From Cycas panzhihuaensis (Eukaryota; Cycadophyta): 64,000 bases of DNA. Numbering within the stretch: the stretch's first letter is position 1; the number at the start of each line of letters is the position of its first letter. Where the stretch lies: positions 113,777,741-113,841,740 of the forward strand of contig CM041465.1 in NCBI GenBank assembly GCA_023213395.1. Direction: 5' to 3'. A program made the position numbers and the translations under genes. Positions 46,145-56,959 of this stretch are shown here, one piece after another. Under the pieces are notes generated by a model. It saw nothing but the letters and a program-made list of their open reading frames with translations, was not told the origin of the DNA and searched no databases.

Positions 46145-46860
46145 TTAATCATGTTGGTAAATTTGTAATCCAAGAAAATAGTGTAGAAGACCTAGATTAG
46201 TCATTTCAAATTTATTCATCAAGGTTGTTTTTAGTTGGTGAATGTTATTATTTGAAGATCTGGTGATGATGATATCATCAACATACATAATTAATATGGT
46301 AAGGTTCTCGTTTTCATGTTTGAAATAGAGATTTAGATTACTGATACATCTAGTGTATCCAATTTGAATTAAGTAGTCATCAACTTTTATATACCAAGCT
46401 CGAGGAGCTTGTTTCAATCCATAGATCAAATTCTTTAGTTTACAAACTAAATTAGAGTTATCAATAAAACCAGGCAGTTAAGTTATGTAGAACTCTTCTT
46501 TAAGATAACCATTTAGAAATGTACTCTTGACATCCATTTGATAGATTTCCCAACTAAATTTAGCTTCTAGAGTAATAATAGTTTTAATAGTATTCATCTT
46601 TACAATAGGGGCAAAGGTTTCATTATAATCTATACCATCGATTTGAGATAATCCTTTCGCAATTAGGCGAGCTTTATGCTTTTCAATAGAACATGTTGAA
46701 TTGTATTTGGTTTGATAAACCCATTTACAATCAACTATATTTTTCCCTGGTGGAAGTGGAATAAGATCACAAGTTAAATTCTTATTTAAAGCACCAATTT
46801 CAATTTGCATGGCTTGCTACTATACGAGATTATTGCTTGCATGTTCAAAAGTATTAGGAT
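46145..46860 (-). pseudogene. Copia I reverse transcriptase
   Basis: Two open blocks. 46810-46478 covers the fingers: CKWVYQTKYN, EKHKARLIAKG, FAPIVKMNTI and EIYQMDVKSTFLNGYLKEEFYI. 46429-46145 covers the palm: YGLKQAPRAWY, YVDDIIIT at about 46271-46286 with both catalytic Asp intact, and LLHYFLGLQI. One of the best preserved RTs in the window, with one break between the blocks. Confidence 0.93.
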
Positions 46861-47310
46861 CATTGTTAGCCATTATTTTAGCCATTAATGCATAATTAGT
46901 ATATAATTTTTTAGCGCGAGTTCTCCTAGTATTTGAAGGATTACCTACATCAGATCCAACATTAGAAAGTATTTTCTTTACCTATACAGGTTGTTTATTT
47001 ATGATTGTTTCTGTAGTCATGGGTTGAGATGAATAACTAGCTTGAGAAGAAGGATCTATTATAGTTAGTTTAAATAGAGTCTAATTTTAGACTTGTGTAG
47101 ATAAGGATTCTATAGTCTTAGGATCAACTTATTTTTTAGAGGAGTTAACCAAATATGTGTTGGTTAACAGATTCTCAATAGGAAGTTCTATATAAGTGGA
47201 GGTGGAAGAGAATCCTTCTTTGTCTAATATTATATCATGCAAAATTGATATTTTATGTGTGACTGGATTCAAAAGTCTGTAAGCTTTGCTCTCTTTGCTA
47301 TATCCAACAA
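46861..47310 (-). pseudogene. Copia I pol linker
   Basis: Region between integrase and RT, Ser/Thr-rich on minus with repeated stops. It corresponds to the variable linker of copia pol and carries no catalytic motif. Confidence 0.5.
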
Positions 47311-48040
47311 AGATATATTTTTTACTTTTAAGATCTAGTTTCTTATATTTTTCTTTAGGAACGTGTCCCCATACAATACTTCAAAAAATTCTTAGATGTC
47401 TAACTGAGGGTTTTTATCCAGATCATTTTTGTTCTGGGGTAACATTTTGTAAAGATTTACTAGGTAAACAGTTTAAAAGATAGTTAGAGCAGGCAATTAC
47501 TTCTGCCCACAACTTTAAGTCAAGTCTCTTTGTATGTAACATGTATTGAGTCATTTCAATAAGAGTATGGCTCTTGTATTTAGCAATACCATTTTGCTGA
47601 GGAGTATAGGCAATGAAATGCTAAAATTAAATTCCATGCCTCTTACAAAAGGAAGTGAATTTGACACTTAAGTATTCTTTGGGATTATCAGATCTAAAAA
47701 TTTTAATTTTTTAGTTTGATTAATTTTCTACAAGTGTTTTGAATTCAGTGAAGATATTAAACACTTGATTATGACTCTTAAGTGTGTACTCCTAATATTT
47801 TCTTAAAAAATCATCAATAAAAGTGATGAAATAACAATAGCCAGAATATGAAGTTACATGGAATGGTTCACATATATTATAGTGAACAAGTTCAAGTGGA
47901 ACTTTCGTTCTGAATTGAATCTGATATGGAAAGGGATCCATGTGTTGCTTACCTATTACGTAGGCTTTGTAAACACCATAGATGTTAGTTAAAGGTGGAA
48001 GACCATGAACCATGTCATGTCTTTTTAGGTACTAAAGTTT
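47311..48040 (-). pseudogene. Copia I integrase
   Basis: HYNICEPFHVTSYSGYCYFITFIDDFLRKYW around 47890-47800 gives the first Asp. IFRSDNPKEYLS near 47690 gives the second. YTPQQNGIAKYKSHT near 47560-47605 has Lys (47579-47581) where the catalytic Glu belongs. The KAYVIGKQH segment has lost the Cys of the N-terminal zinc site to Tyr. Confidence 0.85.
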
Positions 48041-48049
48041 TCCATAACT

Positions 48050-48490
48050 AGTATGGTCAAATCGTGCATGCCATAGTTTACTGACTGGGTCAGATTTGGC
48101 TATAAAGTCACTAAAGGACTTTATTTTAGTATTTTATAAACTAGTTAAGCTATAGAGACCTATTTTATGATCAATAGGTCTAGAGGTAATAGATTTGAAT
48201 TTGTTTAATGGTTCTTTAATAATAAATTTATCTTTCAAAAATTTGACAACAAAGTCTTTTTGGCAGATTTGGTAGACAGAAAGAAGATTTAGTAACAAAC
48301 TAGGTAGGTAGAATATGTCCTTGATTGAACCATCTTTTAAAGTGACATCATCTAATCCTTTGACTTTGAGTTGGGATCCACTCCCAAAAGAAATCACTTC
48401 TTTAGAGTTAGTATCAGATTGATAAGTGGATAAATTCTCTTGGTATCCTGTCATGTGATGGGAAGCACTAGAGTCAAGAATCCATTGAGG
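48050..48490 (-). pseudogene. Copia I protease and pre-integrase domain
   Basis: WILDSSASHHMTG at about 48455-48490 is the protease site, with Gly of DSGA changed to Ser. Open 48454-48134 continues as the pre-integrase block: KVKGLDDVTLKDGSIKDIFYLPSLLLNLLS, the usual copia hallmark. Confidence 0.87.
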
Positions 48491-49537
48491 TGATTGATTA
48501 GATAGAGCAATAAATGTGAAAGTTGTTACGATTAAAGAATGATTATGAGATTGTGATCAAGCTTGTGGTTAGGATTGTGGTCAGGTTTGCAATCCCTTAT
48601 AAGCTTTCTAGGCTTCTAAAGCTATTCTACTTCTGCAAACATCAATAGTATAGTCTTTTTTATAGCAGTAAGCACAAATAATGTTCTGAGAAGGATTAAC
48701 AATGTTCTAATTTGAAAGAGATTGATTGCAAGTATTCTAATATTTAGGTGGACCAGAATACTTAGTATTATTTTGAGAACTAGGAAGTGGACCTCTATGA
48801 GGTTTTTGGAATTTTGGATTACTATTAAAGTTGTTCTGATGTTTAGTTTTATGTTGAGGCTTAGATTTAGAAAAGAAAGCCTGAAAAAGATCTTTCAATT
48901 TACCTATTTAAATTAACATTGTTTGATATTCTATCAGTTGGTTTGTCAACTGATTAAAAGTTATCAGAGGATTACCAACTCGTTGTTTGGTAGTCTTGAA
49001 AAGATTAAAATATTTTGGTAGTTTGTTTATCACAAGAGGAATGAGCATATCGTTATCTTTAGCATGTGCAACTATTTATTCTACATCACCTACTTTAATT
49101 ATAGTTTTGATATAATTACCTAAATCTTTATTAATTAGTTAAATTTTGGATAAAAAGTCATTGACTTTAGAAAAATCATCATAATTAAGGTCATACAATT
49201 GTTGTTCTAGGACAACCAATTGTTGTGTATCGACCTTATCATATTTCTTCTTGAGAGTATTCCAAACAATGGCTAGATTATCTATATCAGAGAACTGCCG
49301 ACTGATTTCTGGTGAGAGTGACATCAGGATGGTGCCTAGGGCTACACCAGACTTCATTAGATATACCATATGGCTTTCTAAAGTTGTGTCTTTTATCTTT
49401 TTGAGTTCACCTGTTATAAATCACCATATCTTCTATTGTTTAAGCTGATAGGAAATATGATTCCACCAATTGGCATAGCTTAGGCCATTTAGAACTAGAA
49501 TCAGAATGTAGGTGGTTGTCCCTAGCATTAGTGCCAT
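48491..49537 (-). pseudogene. Copia I gag
   Basis: ATG at 49537, then LNGLSYANWWNHISYQLKQ and, from 49369, LSPEISRQFSDIDNLAIVWNTLKKKYDKVD, the UBN2 gag pattern. A zinc knuckle at 48635-48676 reads C-A-Y-C-Y-K-K-D-Y-T-I-D-V-C, i.e. CX2CX4HX4C with His changed to Tyr. Stops at two Gln codons near the start. Confidence 0.87.
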
Positions 49538-50250
49538 ATTAAGAATTGTAAATGCCGATTAGAAGTCTATTTGAGTCAGAAAATTTGGAAAATCTAGATG
49601 AATAAGTATAGGTAATAAAAGTCATATAAAAAATTACCAAACATCAGAGTAATCCTATTAACATTTCACAAACATGTTTAAGAAACTGAAAATCATTGTT
49701 ATTAAGTTTGTTTGAATACCCTTCGCCTAGAAAATTAAATATTCTTTTTTTCTAAAAAAATTAATAGTCCCTCTTGTTGTTTAAAGAAATATGTTTGAAA
49801 AATAATTTACTTGTTCAATTATTAGCAAAAGACTTAAATAATAAAAGAAAAATTTAAATAAAGTTTTAAATAGTTCTCCTTTATAGGAGGGGAAGGAGTT
49901 GCTCACTCAAGATGACTTTTTAAAGTATGTACTAGATAAATTTTTTACTAAGTGATGAAATAAAGCTTAATTAAAGGCTATTAGGATATTTATCATTATT
50001 GAGTTATTGAACCAATAGTTAATCCCATAATTTAAATGTGAACTAGAAAGAGAGTAATAATAGGCAATGAATGCATAGTTCTAATAGGCTAATAAGACAT
50101 ATTAAGTTATCATAACTATCCTCACTCTTTAATAAGGTCATAGCATTATCTTTGAGAGAGGGGACTAATTAGAGGTCATAAATGCTAAGAAGGAGGAGGA
50201 AAAAATAATTTTCTTAGTCCTTTCAAAAGATTGAATGTTTAATATAATAA

Positions 50251-50423
50251 GGGGGGTTTAAGGTTAACATCAAAATGTAGTAAGCGGGGGAGGCTAATGT
50301 TAACATTAAAATGTAGTAAGGGGGAGGGTGGGGGGGGGAGGGGCTAATGTTAACATTAAAATGTAGTAATGGGGGGGGCTAATGTTAACATTAAAGTGTA
50401 GTAAGGGGGATTGCTAATGTTGA
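50251..50423. repeat. G-tract tandem array in copia I leader
   Basis: Four to five units of about 38-50 bp, each a G-run followed by GCTAATGTTAACATTAAAATGTAGTAA. At 50320-50343 the runs G5-A-G3-T-G9-A-G4 satisfy the G-quadruplex pattern on the plus strand, i.e. the strand opposite the element's RNA. Confidence 0.88.
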
Positions 50424-50777
50424 TTAAATATTAATGTTTATTAAGTGTTAATTAAATTATATCAAAATATATGTAATTAATAAAGCACGGACCTGAACTA
50501 ACTATTAAGGAAAATAAAAGGAAAATTTTAATTAAACAAAAAATAATATATCAAATTGGTTTTTCGAAACCCTACCTATATATTCTCATCGAGGCAATGG
50601 CTTTGGATGAACATAGGTTTTCTTTGTAGGTCAATGGCATCGAATTGGTTTTTGTGGGTTGAAGCGGTGGCATTTGTAGGCTCTGATTAGTCAAATGTAT
50701 GGTACTTTTTACATTCTCGCTTGCTCAAATTAACTTGTAGTGACAACACTACATAAATTCTTTGATTTTTTCTTAAA

Positions 50778-50872
50778 GCTAGGTACACAAAAAATTGCAA
50801 GCATGTACACAACCTCGCAGGGTGGCTGCTATGTCTGTTTCTTGTCAGTTTATAGAAGAAATGGTTATAGTT
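50778..50872 (+). pseudogene. Captured DEAH-box RNA helicase fragment (motif Ia)
   Basis: Frame from 50795 reads QACTQPRRVAAMSVS followed by CQFIEEM. This is motif Ia of DEAH-box RNA helicases (PRP2/PRP16/PRP22/PRP43 type), where ACTQPRRVAAMSVSRRVAEEM is usual. The preceding RYTKK-like codons need a small frameshift. The match is confined to about 30 codons, antisense to the retroelement. A pyrimidine-rich stretch ending in AG just upstream (50760-50782) could be an intron end. Family assignment is confident from the motif alone; which helicase is not. Confidence 0.78.
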
Positions 50873-50949
50873 TTCCTTATCAGCATGCTTGATTGTATTC
50901 ATGATTCAGAGAGCCAATTGGACACGAAAATCATGGTTGATTATCATCC

Positions 50950-51527
50950 AGAATGGAATCAGGTCCATTTTTATTTTTTTACCATGCCCACATGGTTTCT
51001 TACATTGCTCGCTTATTGTATGGCATTTACAAGGCTACAGGCCATGGTGGTTTTGATTTAGAACAGAATGCTTTCCAGTCTTCTAATAGGAAGTTTCCAG
51101 CTTAGGTACACTTTCTATTCCATTTGACTCCCATGTTCCTAGAAACAACTGTCTTGGTAAACATGTTAGAAGTGGACCTTTTATTGCTTCTGGTGATTGT
51201 TTTGCACTTGTTACAACTATTAGTCCCAATGCCAAAGCTTCAAATGGTAGACGGGATAGTGGCCATGCAGGGGCTACATCCTATATGCCCTTTGGATCAC
51301 TACCAAATGGTAATATCAAATCTGTAGTGCATCCTAAAGGTTTTCCTCTTTCCTATAGTCCCCTTCTGGTGGGAATGTCTCAAGATTTCCTTGGTGAGGA
51401 TTTCAAGAATCAAGGATCATATGTTTCCTATAATGTATCTGATTTTAATTCGCAGGCATCACCTAGTATAGAAGAGGTAGTAAGAAGGCTACGATCTTTA
51501 ACAAATGTAGTTTCTAATTCTGATTGA
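50950..51527 (+). pseudogene. Captured host-like coding sequence, unidentified
   Basis: Plus-strand protein-like reading in two frames: HMVSYIARLLYGIYKATGHG and GFDLEQNAFQSSNRKFP (about 50987-51100), then RSGPFIASGDCFALVTTISP, GHAGATSYMPFGSLPNG, VVHPKGFPLSYSPLLVG, FLGEDFKNQGSYVSYNVSDF and PSIEEVVRRLRSL (about 51165-51527). The last part is open without a stop for over 110 codons, unusual in this window, and ends with TGA at 51525-51527. No family recognised. Composition is Ser/Gly/Asn/Pro-rich like a plant disordered C-terminus. Confidence 0.6.
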
Positions 51528-51531
51528 TTTA

Positions 51532-51543
51532 GCTCTGATACCA
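51532..51543 (-). promoter_or_regulatory. Copia I primer-binding site, tRNA-iMet
   Basis: GCTCTGATACCA, perfect, directly abutting the right LTR. Confidence 0.94.
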
Positions 51544-51932
51544 TGTAGAAAAAAGGTAACATATACAATATCACAGGATCAAAGAATTAACCATACACAG
51601 GTGCCAAATGACATTGTACACGTACACATTTTTGGCAGGTGGAAAACCCCTTATGGGGAAGAAAAACCCCCTCTTTAATTTATAAATTTATTGACTAAAA
51701 ATGTTATATAAAAACTTGATAAAAATACCCTTTACATACATATGGAAACCAGCCTTCAGACAAGCTTATGACAACCTCCTAGATTCCTAGAAAAAAATCC
51801 TAGAATTTAGGAGAGACTATTAAAGAAAGAGAGGTTCATTGAAATGGGTAGTTGCTCATTTCAACAACCTTTACATAACTTACAATTATAATATTAACAT
51901 GTGACATAAAAATAACATTAATAATCCTAACA
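51544..51932 (-). repeat. Copia I right (5') LTR
   Basis: 389 bp, TGTAGAAAAAAGG...CCTAACA, followed by CAAAG. It pairs with 44834-45264 and lacks the 42-bp AT-rich segment. Confidence 0.94.
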
Positions 51933-51937
51933 CAAAG

Positions 51938-52131
51938 ACTAGAAGCTAATTTATAAACTCGAAAATGTGAGATATTCAAAGTGTAAGCACAAGGGGCACG
52001 TGCCTTTGAAGTGTCCAAGAGAATTAAAGAAATAATGTATAGATACCTAAGGGGAGGAGAAGGGAGATGGCTACCCCCCAGAGGAAGTGAAGAGGGGTGA
52101 AGGGGGGTTGAGAGAAGTAGGACATGGGTTG
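51938..52131 (+). pseudogene. LINE H ORF1, second part (zinc knuckle)
   Basis: Continues the frame broken at 44833: LIYKLENVRYSKCKHKGHVPLKCPREL, a CX2CX4HX4C knuckle whose first Cys is Tyr. LINE J at 59090-59190 is the same with different damage. It ends at 52131 where chromovirus F starts. Confidence 0.85.
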
Positions 52132-52356
52132 TGTTATGAACTTCCTGATGGGATAATAAATCCAAAGATTATGTTCAACATATATGACTTTTGATGACAA
52201 AGGGCCCAATATACCTATAAATGTAGCCATCAACATGTTGTAACCATCATTCAATTTCTTATCAATCAATATCAATTGATTCTTTAATTATTTAGTGCAT
52301 TTAGGTGTGCTTGTCTATTTAGATTTATTGTCCTGTTATGGAATTGGTCCATAACA
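52132..52356 (+). repeat. Chromovirus F left (5') LTR
   Basis: 225 bp, TGTTATGAACTTCC...GGTCCATAACA. The first ~110 bp match 58220-58331, including GGGCCCAATATACCTATAA. Confidence 0.9.
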
Positions 52357-52358
52357 AG

Positions 52359-52370
52359 TGGTATTAGAGT
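52359..52370 (+). promoter_or_regulatory. Chromovirus F primer-binding site
   Basis: TGGTATTAGAGT, two bases inside the LTR. It is the tRNA-iMet complement TGGTATCAGAGC with two C-to-T changes. Initiator-Met priming is normal for chromoviruses. Confidence 0.88.
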
Positions 52371-53600
52371 AGTTCTGGACACTTCCCCATTGATCTAATC
52401 ACTAAGACACTTATCAATCCATTTGGCCCTGTGGGATGATTATTCTCTATATAATAGTCATTTTTTCATCTGTACAGTACCAATCCCCCTTATCTATGCT
52501 CAACTGCTTTCATTATTATTATTCATAATATATAAATCACAAAATACTACTCCAATATATTATACATATATTTCACATTGCTAATTTTCTATTTTTCTCC
52601 AACGTCTATTCTCATTCCCAATTTGTCTCATTCTCTTCATTTTTTTGTTGCATGTGTCCATTCATTATTCTTCCAATTGTCTAGTGTGCTTCGTACCTCA
52701 CCCTATATATCAATTATCTATCATAAATATGTTGCAAACATGACATCTCATATTATGCCTTTTATTCTATTCATTTTTCGTGTCACTATCTGTTTGTATC
52801 TCCTATCTCTATTCCATCTATGGCATCTTATGTTCATCCATGCTAGCCATCCTATGTATCACGCTAGTCATCATGACTGCAATGACAACAACGAAAGAGT
52901 ATTTCTATTAATAACTTATTAACAAATGTAAACCAGCTAGTGTGCAATCTTATATTTTCCATTCACATATTAATATCGGCACTTCAATTTCCATTCAATT
53001 CCCATTAGTAATATAGGTAATAGTATTGTATATAATATATACATATACATATATATATATATATACCTTATAATTTAATTATATTCTTACTTTTTATAAT
53101 TACAAAGTTATATAGTATATTATATTATATCATAATTAGTAAATAATACTATATGTTTAATACATTATTTTATATGGTTTTATATATATATATATATATA
53201 TCATTAAGTCATTAGATCAATATCCTATATAATTAAATTTTAATCTATTCTAATAAGTGTAACTATTAAATTTAACTCTCAATATTTATCTAATTTATAC
53301 ACCATATAAATATTTTATAAATATATTGTTTGACTATTTCTTATAAGTATTTTATAAATATATAATTTGATGATACTCCTCTATTAATTTAGGTTCCTAT
53401 CAAGTATAGATTATCACACTATCTTATCAAATTATATTCTTGTAACTTAATAAAAATATCAATTATTGTAGGTATCAAAGTTTTTCATGGCATTACAAAA
53501 ATTATGCATTTGTAAATGAAGACAAGGTAAAGTAACCAGAGAAGTATACACCCACTAATTCCCCAAAAAATAAATATGATAGTCAATCACTAGAGTCGTA
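52371..53600 (+). other. Chromovirus F leader with TA microsatellites
   Basis: 1.2 kb, AT-rich. TA dinucleotide runs at about 53038-53066 and 53183-53203. Plus-strand open stretch 52578-52922 is hydrophobic and unsupported as a gene. Confidence 0.6.
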
Positions 53601-54800
53601 CTTATATGATTATTAAAGTAATGAGTGCAGAAGAAATGGAAAAAAACATTGTCCAAAAAGATATCATTGAACCAATTACTCAAGTTGTCCATAGTGCAAT
53701 CCAGATGTCAAATGCCCTCTTGAATCATACTTTATACCAAATTTTAGATAAATTAATAATCATAACAACAAGTAGAAAGGAGGATATGATTGTTCTTGAT
53801 TTAGAAGATGAAGCAATAAGTCATCAATCACATATTAGATATTAAACTACAAGAAATTAATTGGGTCCTCAAAGATCTCCAATTAATTTTGAAAATGAAG
53901 GTATCAAAAAATATCTTAATGAATACCAAAATTTAACCCCTAAGGAATAGAAGATAGTGGGTTTCCAAGCATACTTCAACTGCCACAATGTATTCAAACA
54001 CATAAAAAGAAAAAGTTAGAAGCAATTACTATACAATGTTTTAGTATGGGACCAAAGTTGCATGAGCTAAGAGTATGGATCCAACAAATGGAAAATTACT
54101 TTTACTTAGTGGAGATTAAACCAATAGAGTAAATTCCTTTAGCCACAATACACATGGATGGAATAGCATGTGAATGGTGGCAGTGTCTCGAACAACTTCT
54201 TTTTAGATTCGACTTCTAACCTAGAAAGAGTTTGTGCATTTATTCATCAAATAGTTTGAAATTGTACCTAATCATGATTATTATTGTGAGTTATAAAGAT
54301 TAAAACAAACTAACTCTATGGAAGAATACAATATAGCGTTCACAAAATTAAGTTATGTTTCAAAAGACATTCCCATGAATTGACTTATCCAATTATATAT
54401 AGATGGCTTAACCATTGAAATCCAAGCTAATGTTAAGGTTTAAGAACCTAAGGATCTAAATAAGAGAATACAACTTGCTAAAATACAAATAAATTATGGA
54501 AGGCAAAAACGACACCCTATATTCCTCGTTATGCACAATCTAATCCTCCTTCAACAATACGACCAGGTCTAGTACCTAATAGATTTACTCGACCGGCTAA
54601 ACTAGTACTTCAGAGAATAAGATTCGATTAAGAATATTTATGGAAGAAGAACCTCTACTTCAGGTGTTCTAAAACTAGACACCTAATAACAAATGTTAGA
54701 AGAATCAACTATATGCAATCGAATTATCCCCAATAGCTAAAAAAGAAGAAATGGAAGAAGAAGAAGATGATATAGAAAATAGCCAAGAGAATGCTCTAGA
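53601..54800 (+). pseudogene. Chromovirus F gag
   Basis: Opens at about 53620 (MSAEEMEKNIVQKD). The capsid signature GPKLHELRVWIQQMENYFYLVEI at about 54050-54115 is followed by DGIACEWWQCLEQL at about 54155-54200 (usual A..WW). The tail around 54500-54700 is proline/arginine-rich with a knuckle-like RCSKTRHLITNV remnant, Cys mostly lost. Several stops and frameshifts. Confidence 0.8.
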
Positions 54801-54843
54801 AACTCAGGATAATTAATATAATCAAGAGGATGATATCTTAAAA

Positions 54844-55155
54844 ATGTCATTCTCAGATATAAATGGTCTTACAAGATCTTATAGACTTAAACTACGAGGA
54901 TTTATTAAAGATCAGGTTATTATGATGTTGGTTAATACTAGAAGTACCCATAATTTCATTGATAGAATATCAGCTCAATATTTAAAACTATTTCCATCCA
55001 GAATAGCACCTTTCCAAGTAAGTATTGGTGGTCACCACATTATCTCTGGACAAGGGTTGATGGAAAACCTTAAGATCTTAGTAGGTGATGTTACTATTAA
55101 AGAAATTTTTTATGTACTTGATGTGGTTGGAATAGATGTTATGCTAGGAAGCTAG
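54844..55155 (+). pseudogene. Chromovirus F protease
   Basis: Open for 103 codons. MLVNTRSTHNFID at about 54926-54965 stands for the retropepsin LVDTGSTHNFI, so both Asp and Gly of the active site are substituted. GQGLMENLKILVGDVTIKEIFYVLDVVGIDVMLG is the usual C-terminal half. Confidence 0.88.
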
Positions 55156-55379
55156 TAGTTAAGAACCTTAGGAACCTTTGAAATGAACCTTGAGGAATTA
55201 TTTATGAGATATAAGAAGGAAGGAAGGACTGTTATCCTTCAAGTAGAGAAACCAGGGAATAGCCAACTAATATCTTATAAACAAATAGAAAAATTAATTA
55301 AGAAAGGTTACCGTGGTATTATGGCTCAACTCTTCTCTATCTAGGCAAGAATAAATCCAACCACACAAGGAGATGAACT

Positions 55380-56240
55380 TCAAAAAATCATTAAAAAATA
55401 TAAAGAAGTTTTCCAAAATATGTCGGTAGAATTACCTTTGGACAGAGAATTCTAACATCAAATTGAAATTGAAATAGGTACTAATCTAATTATTATCCAA
55501 CCATATAAACAACCACATCATTATTAGAATGAAACTGAAAAAATTATGTAATAATTATTAGATCTAGGAGTAATAGCCCCTAGTAAAAGCCCTTTTACAG
55601 TTCCTGTAATCTTAGTGAGGAAAAAAGATAGATCTTATCGTATGTGCATAAACTATCGCGCATTAAATAAAGTTACAATAAAAAATAAATTCCCTATACC
55701 AAGGATCGATGAGTTATTAGATGAATTACAAGGAGCAAAATATTTCTAAAAATAGATTTAAAGTCTAGTTACCATCAAATTTGAATTAAACTAGAAGATA
55801 CGTACAAAACAACTTTCAATACACACCATGATCATTATGAGTTTAAGCTAATGCCCTTTGGCCTAACCAATGCATCAGCCACATTCCAAGCTATAATGAA
55901 TAAAGTTCTGAAGCTTTTCATATGAAAATTTGTCTTAGTCTTCTTTGACAACATATTAGTTTTCAGTAAAGGATGGGAAGAACACGTAAACCATCTTGAC
56001 CAAGTACTAAGCATATTAAAGGAATAAACATTTTATGCTAATAAATCAAAATGTCATTTTTAGATGAAAGAAATAGAATATTTAGGTCATCTCATCTCAA
56101 AAGAAGGAATTAGAGCTGATCTAGGGAAAGTCAAGGTAATTCAAGAATGGTTGACATCCAAAAATATTATGAAGCTCCAAGGATTTTTAGGATTAATAGG
56201 ATATTATCAACATTTTATTAAAAATTATGCATAGAAAACT
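55380..56240 (+). pseudogene. Chromovirus F reverse transcriptase
   Basis: [33 protein letters not shown] at about 55620-55720, KIDLKSSYHQI at 55750, [19 protein letters not shown] at 55845-55905, and VFFDNILVFS at about 55940-55970 where FFDDIL is expected (catalytic Asp to Asn). EYLGHLISKEGI at 56080 and LQGFLGLIGYYQHFIKNYA at 56175 complete the domain. Few frameshifts; one near 55747. Confidence 0.92.
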
Positions 56241-56269
56241 GCTACCTTAACTTGTTTATTAAAAAAGGA

Positions 56270-56640
56270 TTCTTTTCAATAGAATGAAGAAGTGACAAAA
56301 TGTTTTGAATAACTTAAGAAAATAATGACTTGGTTATCGATGCTAACATCACTTGATTTTTCTAAAATCTTTATAATAGAATGTGATGCATTTGGAATAG
56401 GTGTCGGTGTAGTACTAATGCAAGAAGGAAAACCCATTGAATTTGAGAGTATAAAACTAAACAATAGAGAAATTCTCAAATCTACCTATGATAAGGAAAT
56501 GTTAGCTATTATACATACCTTGGTTAAATGGCATCAATATCTATTAGGTAGCAAATTTATAGTCAAGATAGATCATAACAATTTACAATATTTATTGAAA
56601 CAAAAGAAGTTATCCCCTGAATAACAAAAGTGGATAAGTA
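56270..56640 (+). pseudogene. Chromovirus F RNase H
   Basis: Open for 99 codons from 56325: FIIECDAFGIGVGVVLMQ (first Asp), ESIKLNNREILKSTYDKEMLAIIHTLVKWHQYLLG (Glu) and FIVKIDHNNLQYLL (Asp). All three acidic residues are in place, the least damaged domain of F. Confidence 0.93.
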
Positions 56641-56959
56641 AAACTCAAGCATTTAATTTTGACATAACATATAACAAGGGTAAAAATAATGTGGTGGCTA
56701 ATGCATTATCTCAAAAAGACGAAGAAGGTGCAGAATCTCAACTAAAAGTTGTCTCAGTTATAGAACTAATGTGGATCATAGAACTATAATCGGAATATAT
56801 AAAAGATCCTAACATTCAACAACTTATTCAAAGAATTCAATAAGGAGAAGAAGAAAATTTTGAATGGAGAAATGATATTTTATAGTATAAAGGATGAATA
56901 TTCTTAGGTATAATCTCAAATTTTTATGTCAAGATATTAAACAAAGCACATATAGTACC

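Larger units (their letters stand above)
49538..51531 (-). other. Copia I leader
   Basis: 1994 bp between primer site and gag. The gag-proximal half is AT-rich non-coding. A G-tract array lies at 50251-50423 and host-like coding fragments on the plus strand at about 50590-51527. The right half is visibly less AT-rich and has more CG dinucleotides than the rest of the element. Confidence 0.7.
44834..51932 (-). mobile_element. Ty1/copia retrotransposon I with captured host sequence
   Basis: 7099-bp minus-strand element with perfect target duplication CAAAG (44829-44833 and 51933-51937), LTRs of 431 and 389 bp, a perfect tRNA-iMet primer site, and gag-protease-integrase-RT-RNase H in copia order. 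The family differs from A-C, D and G. LTRs differ by about 11 % by eye plus a 42-bp indel. The 2-kb leader contains a G-tract array and plus-strand host-like coding fragments. Confidence 0.96.
43490..52131 (+). mobile_element. LINE H (plant L1-type), ORF1 part, interrupted by copia I
   Basis: Plus-strand LINE sequence in two pieces, about 43490-44833 and 51938-52131, split by copia I with a CAAAG target duplication. From about 44070 on it aligns with LINE J (58332-59290). After 52131 chromovirus F begins in mid-ORF1, so H's ORF2 is not seen next to it. The G/A-rich 43490-44160 stretch is presumed 5' UTR; its upstream boundary is not defined. Confidence 0.8.

Noticed and set aside
52578-52922. 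114-codon plus-strand frame in chromovirus F leader
   Set aside because: Hydrophobic and His/Ser-rich by composition. Chromovirus leaders are non-coding and gag begins about 1 kb later.
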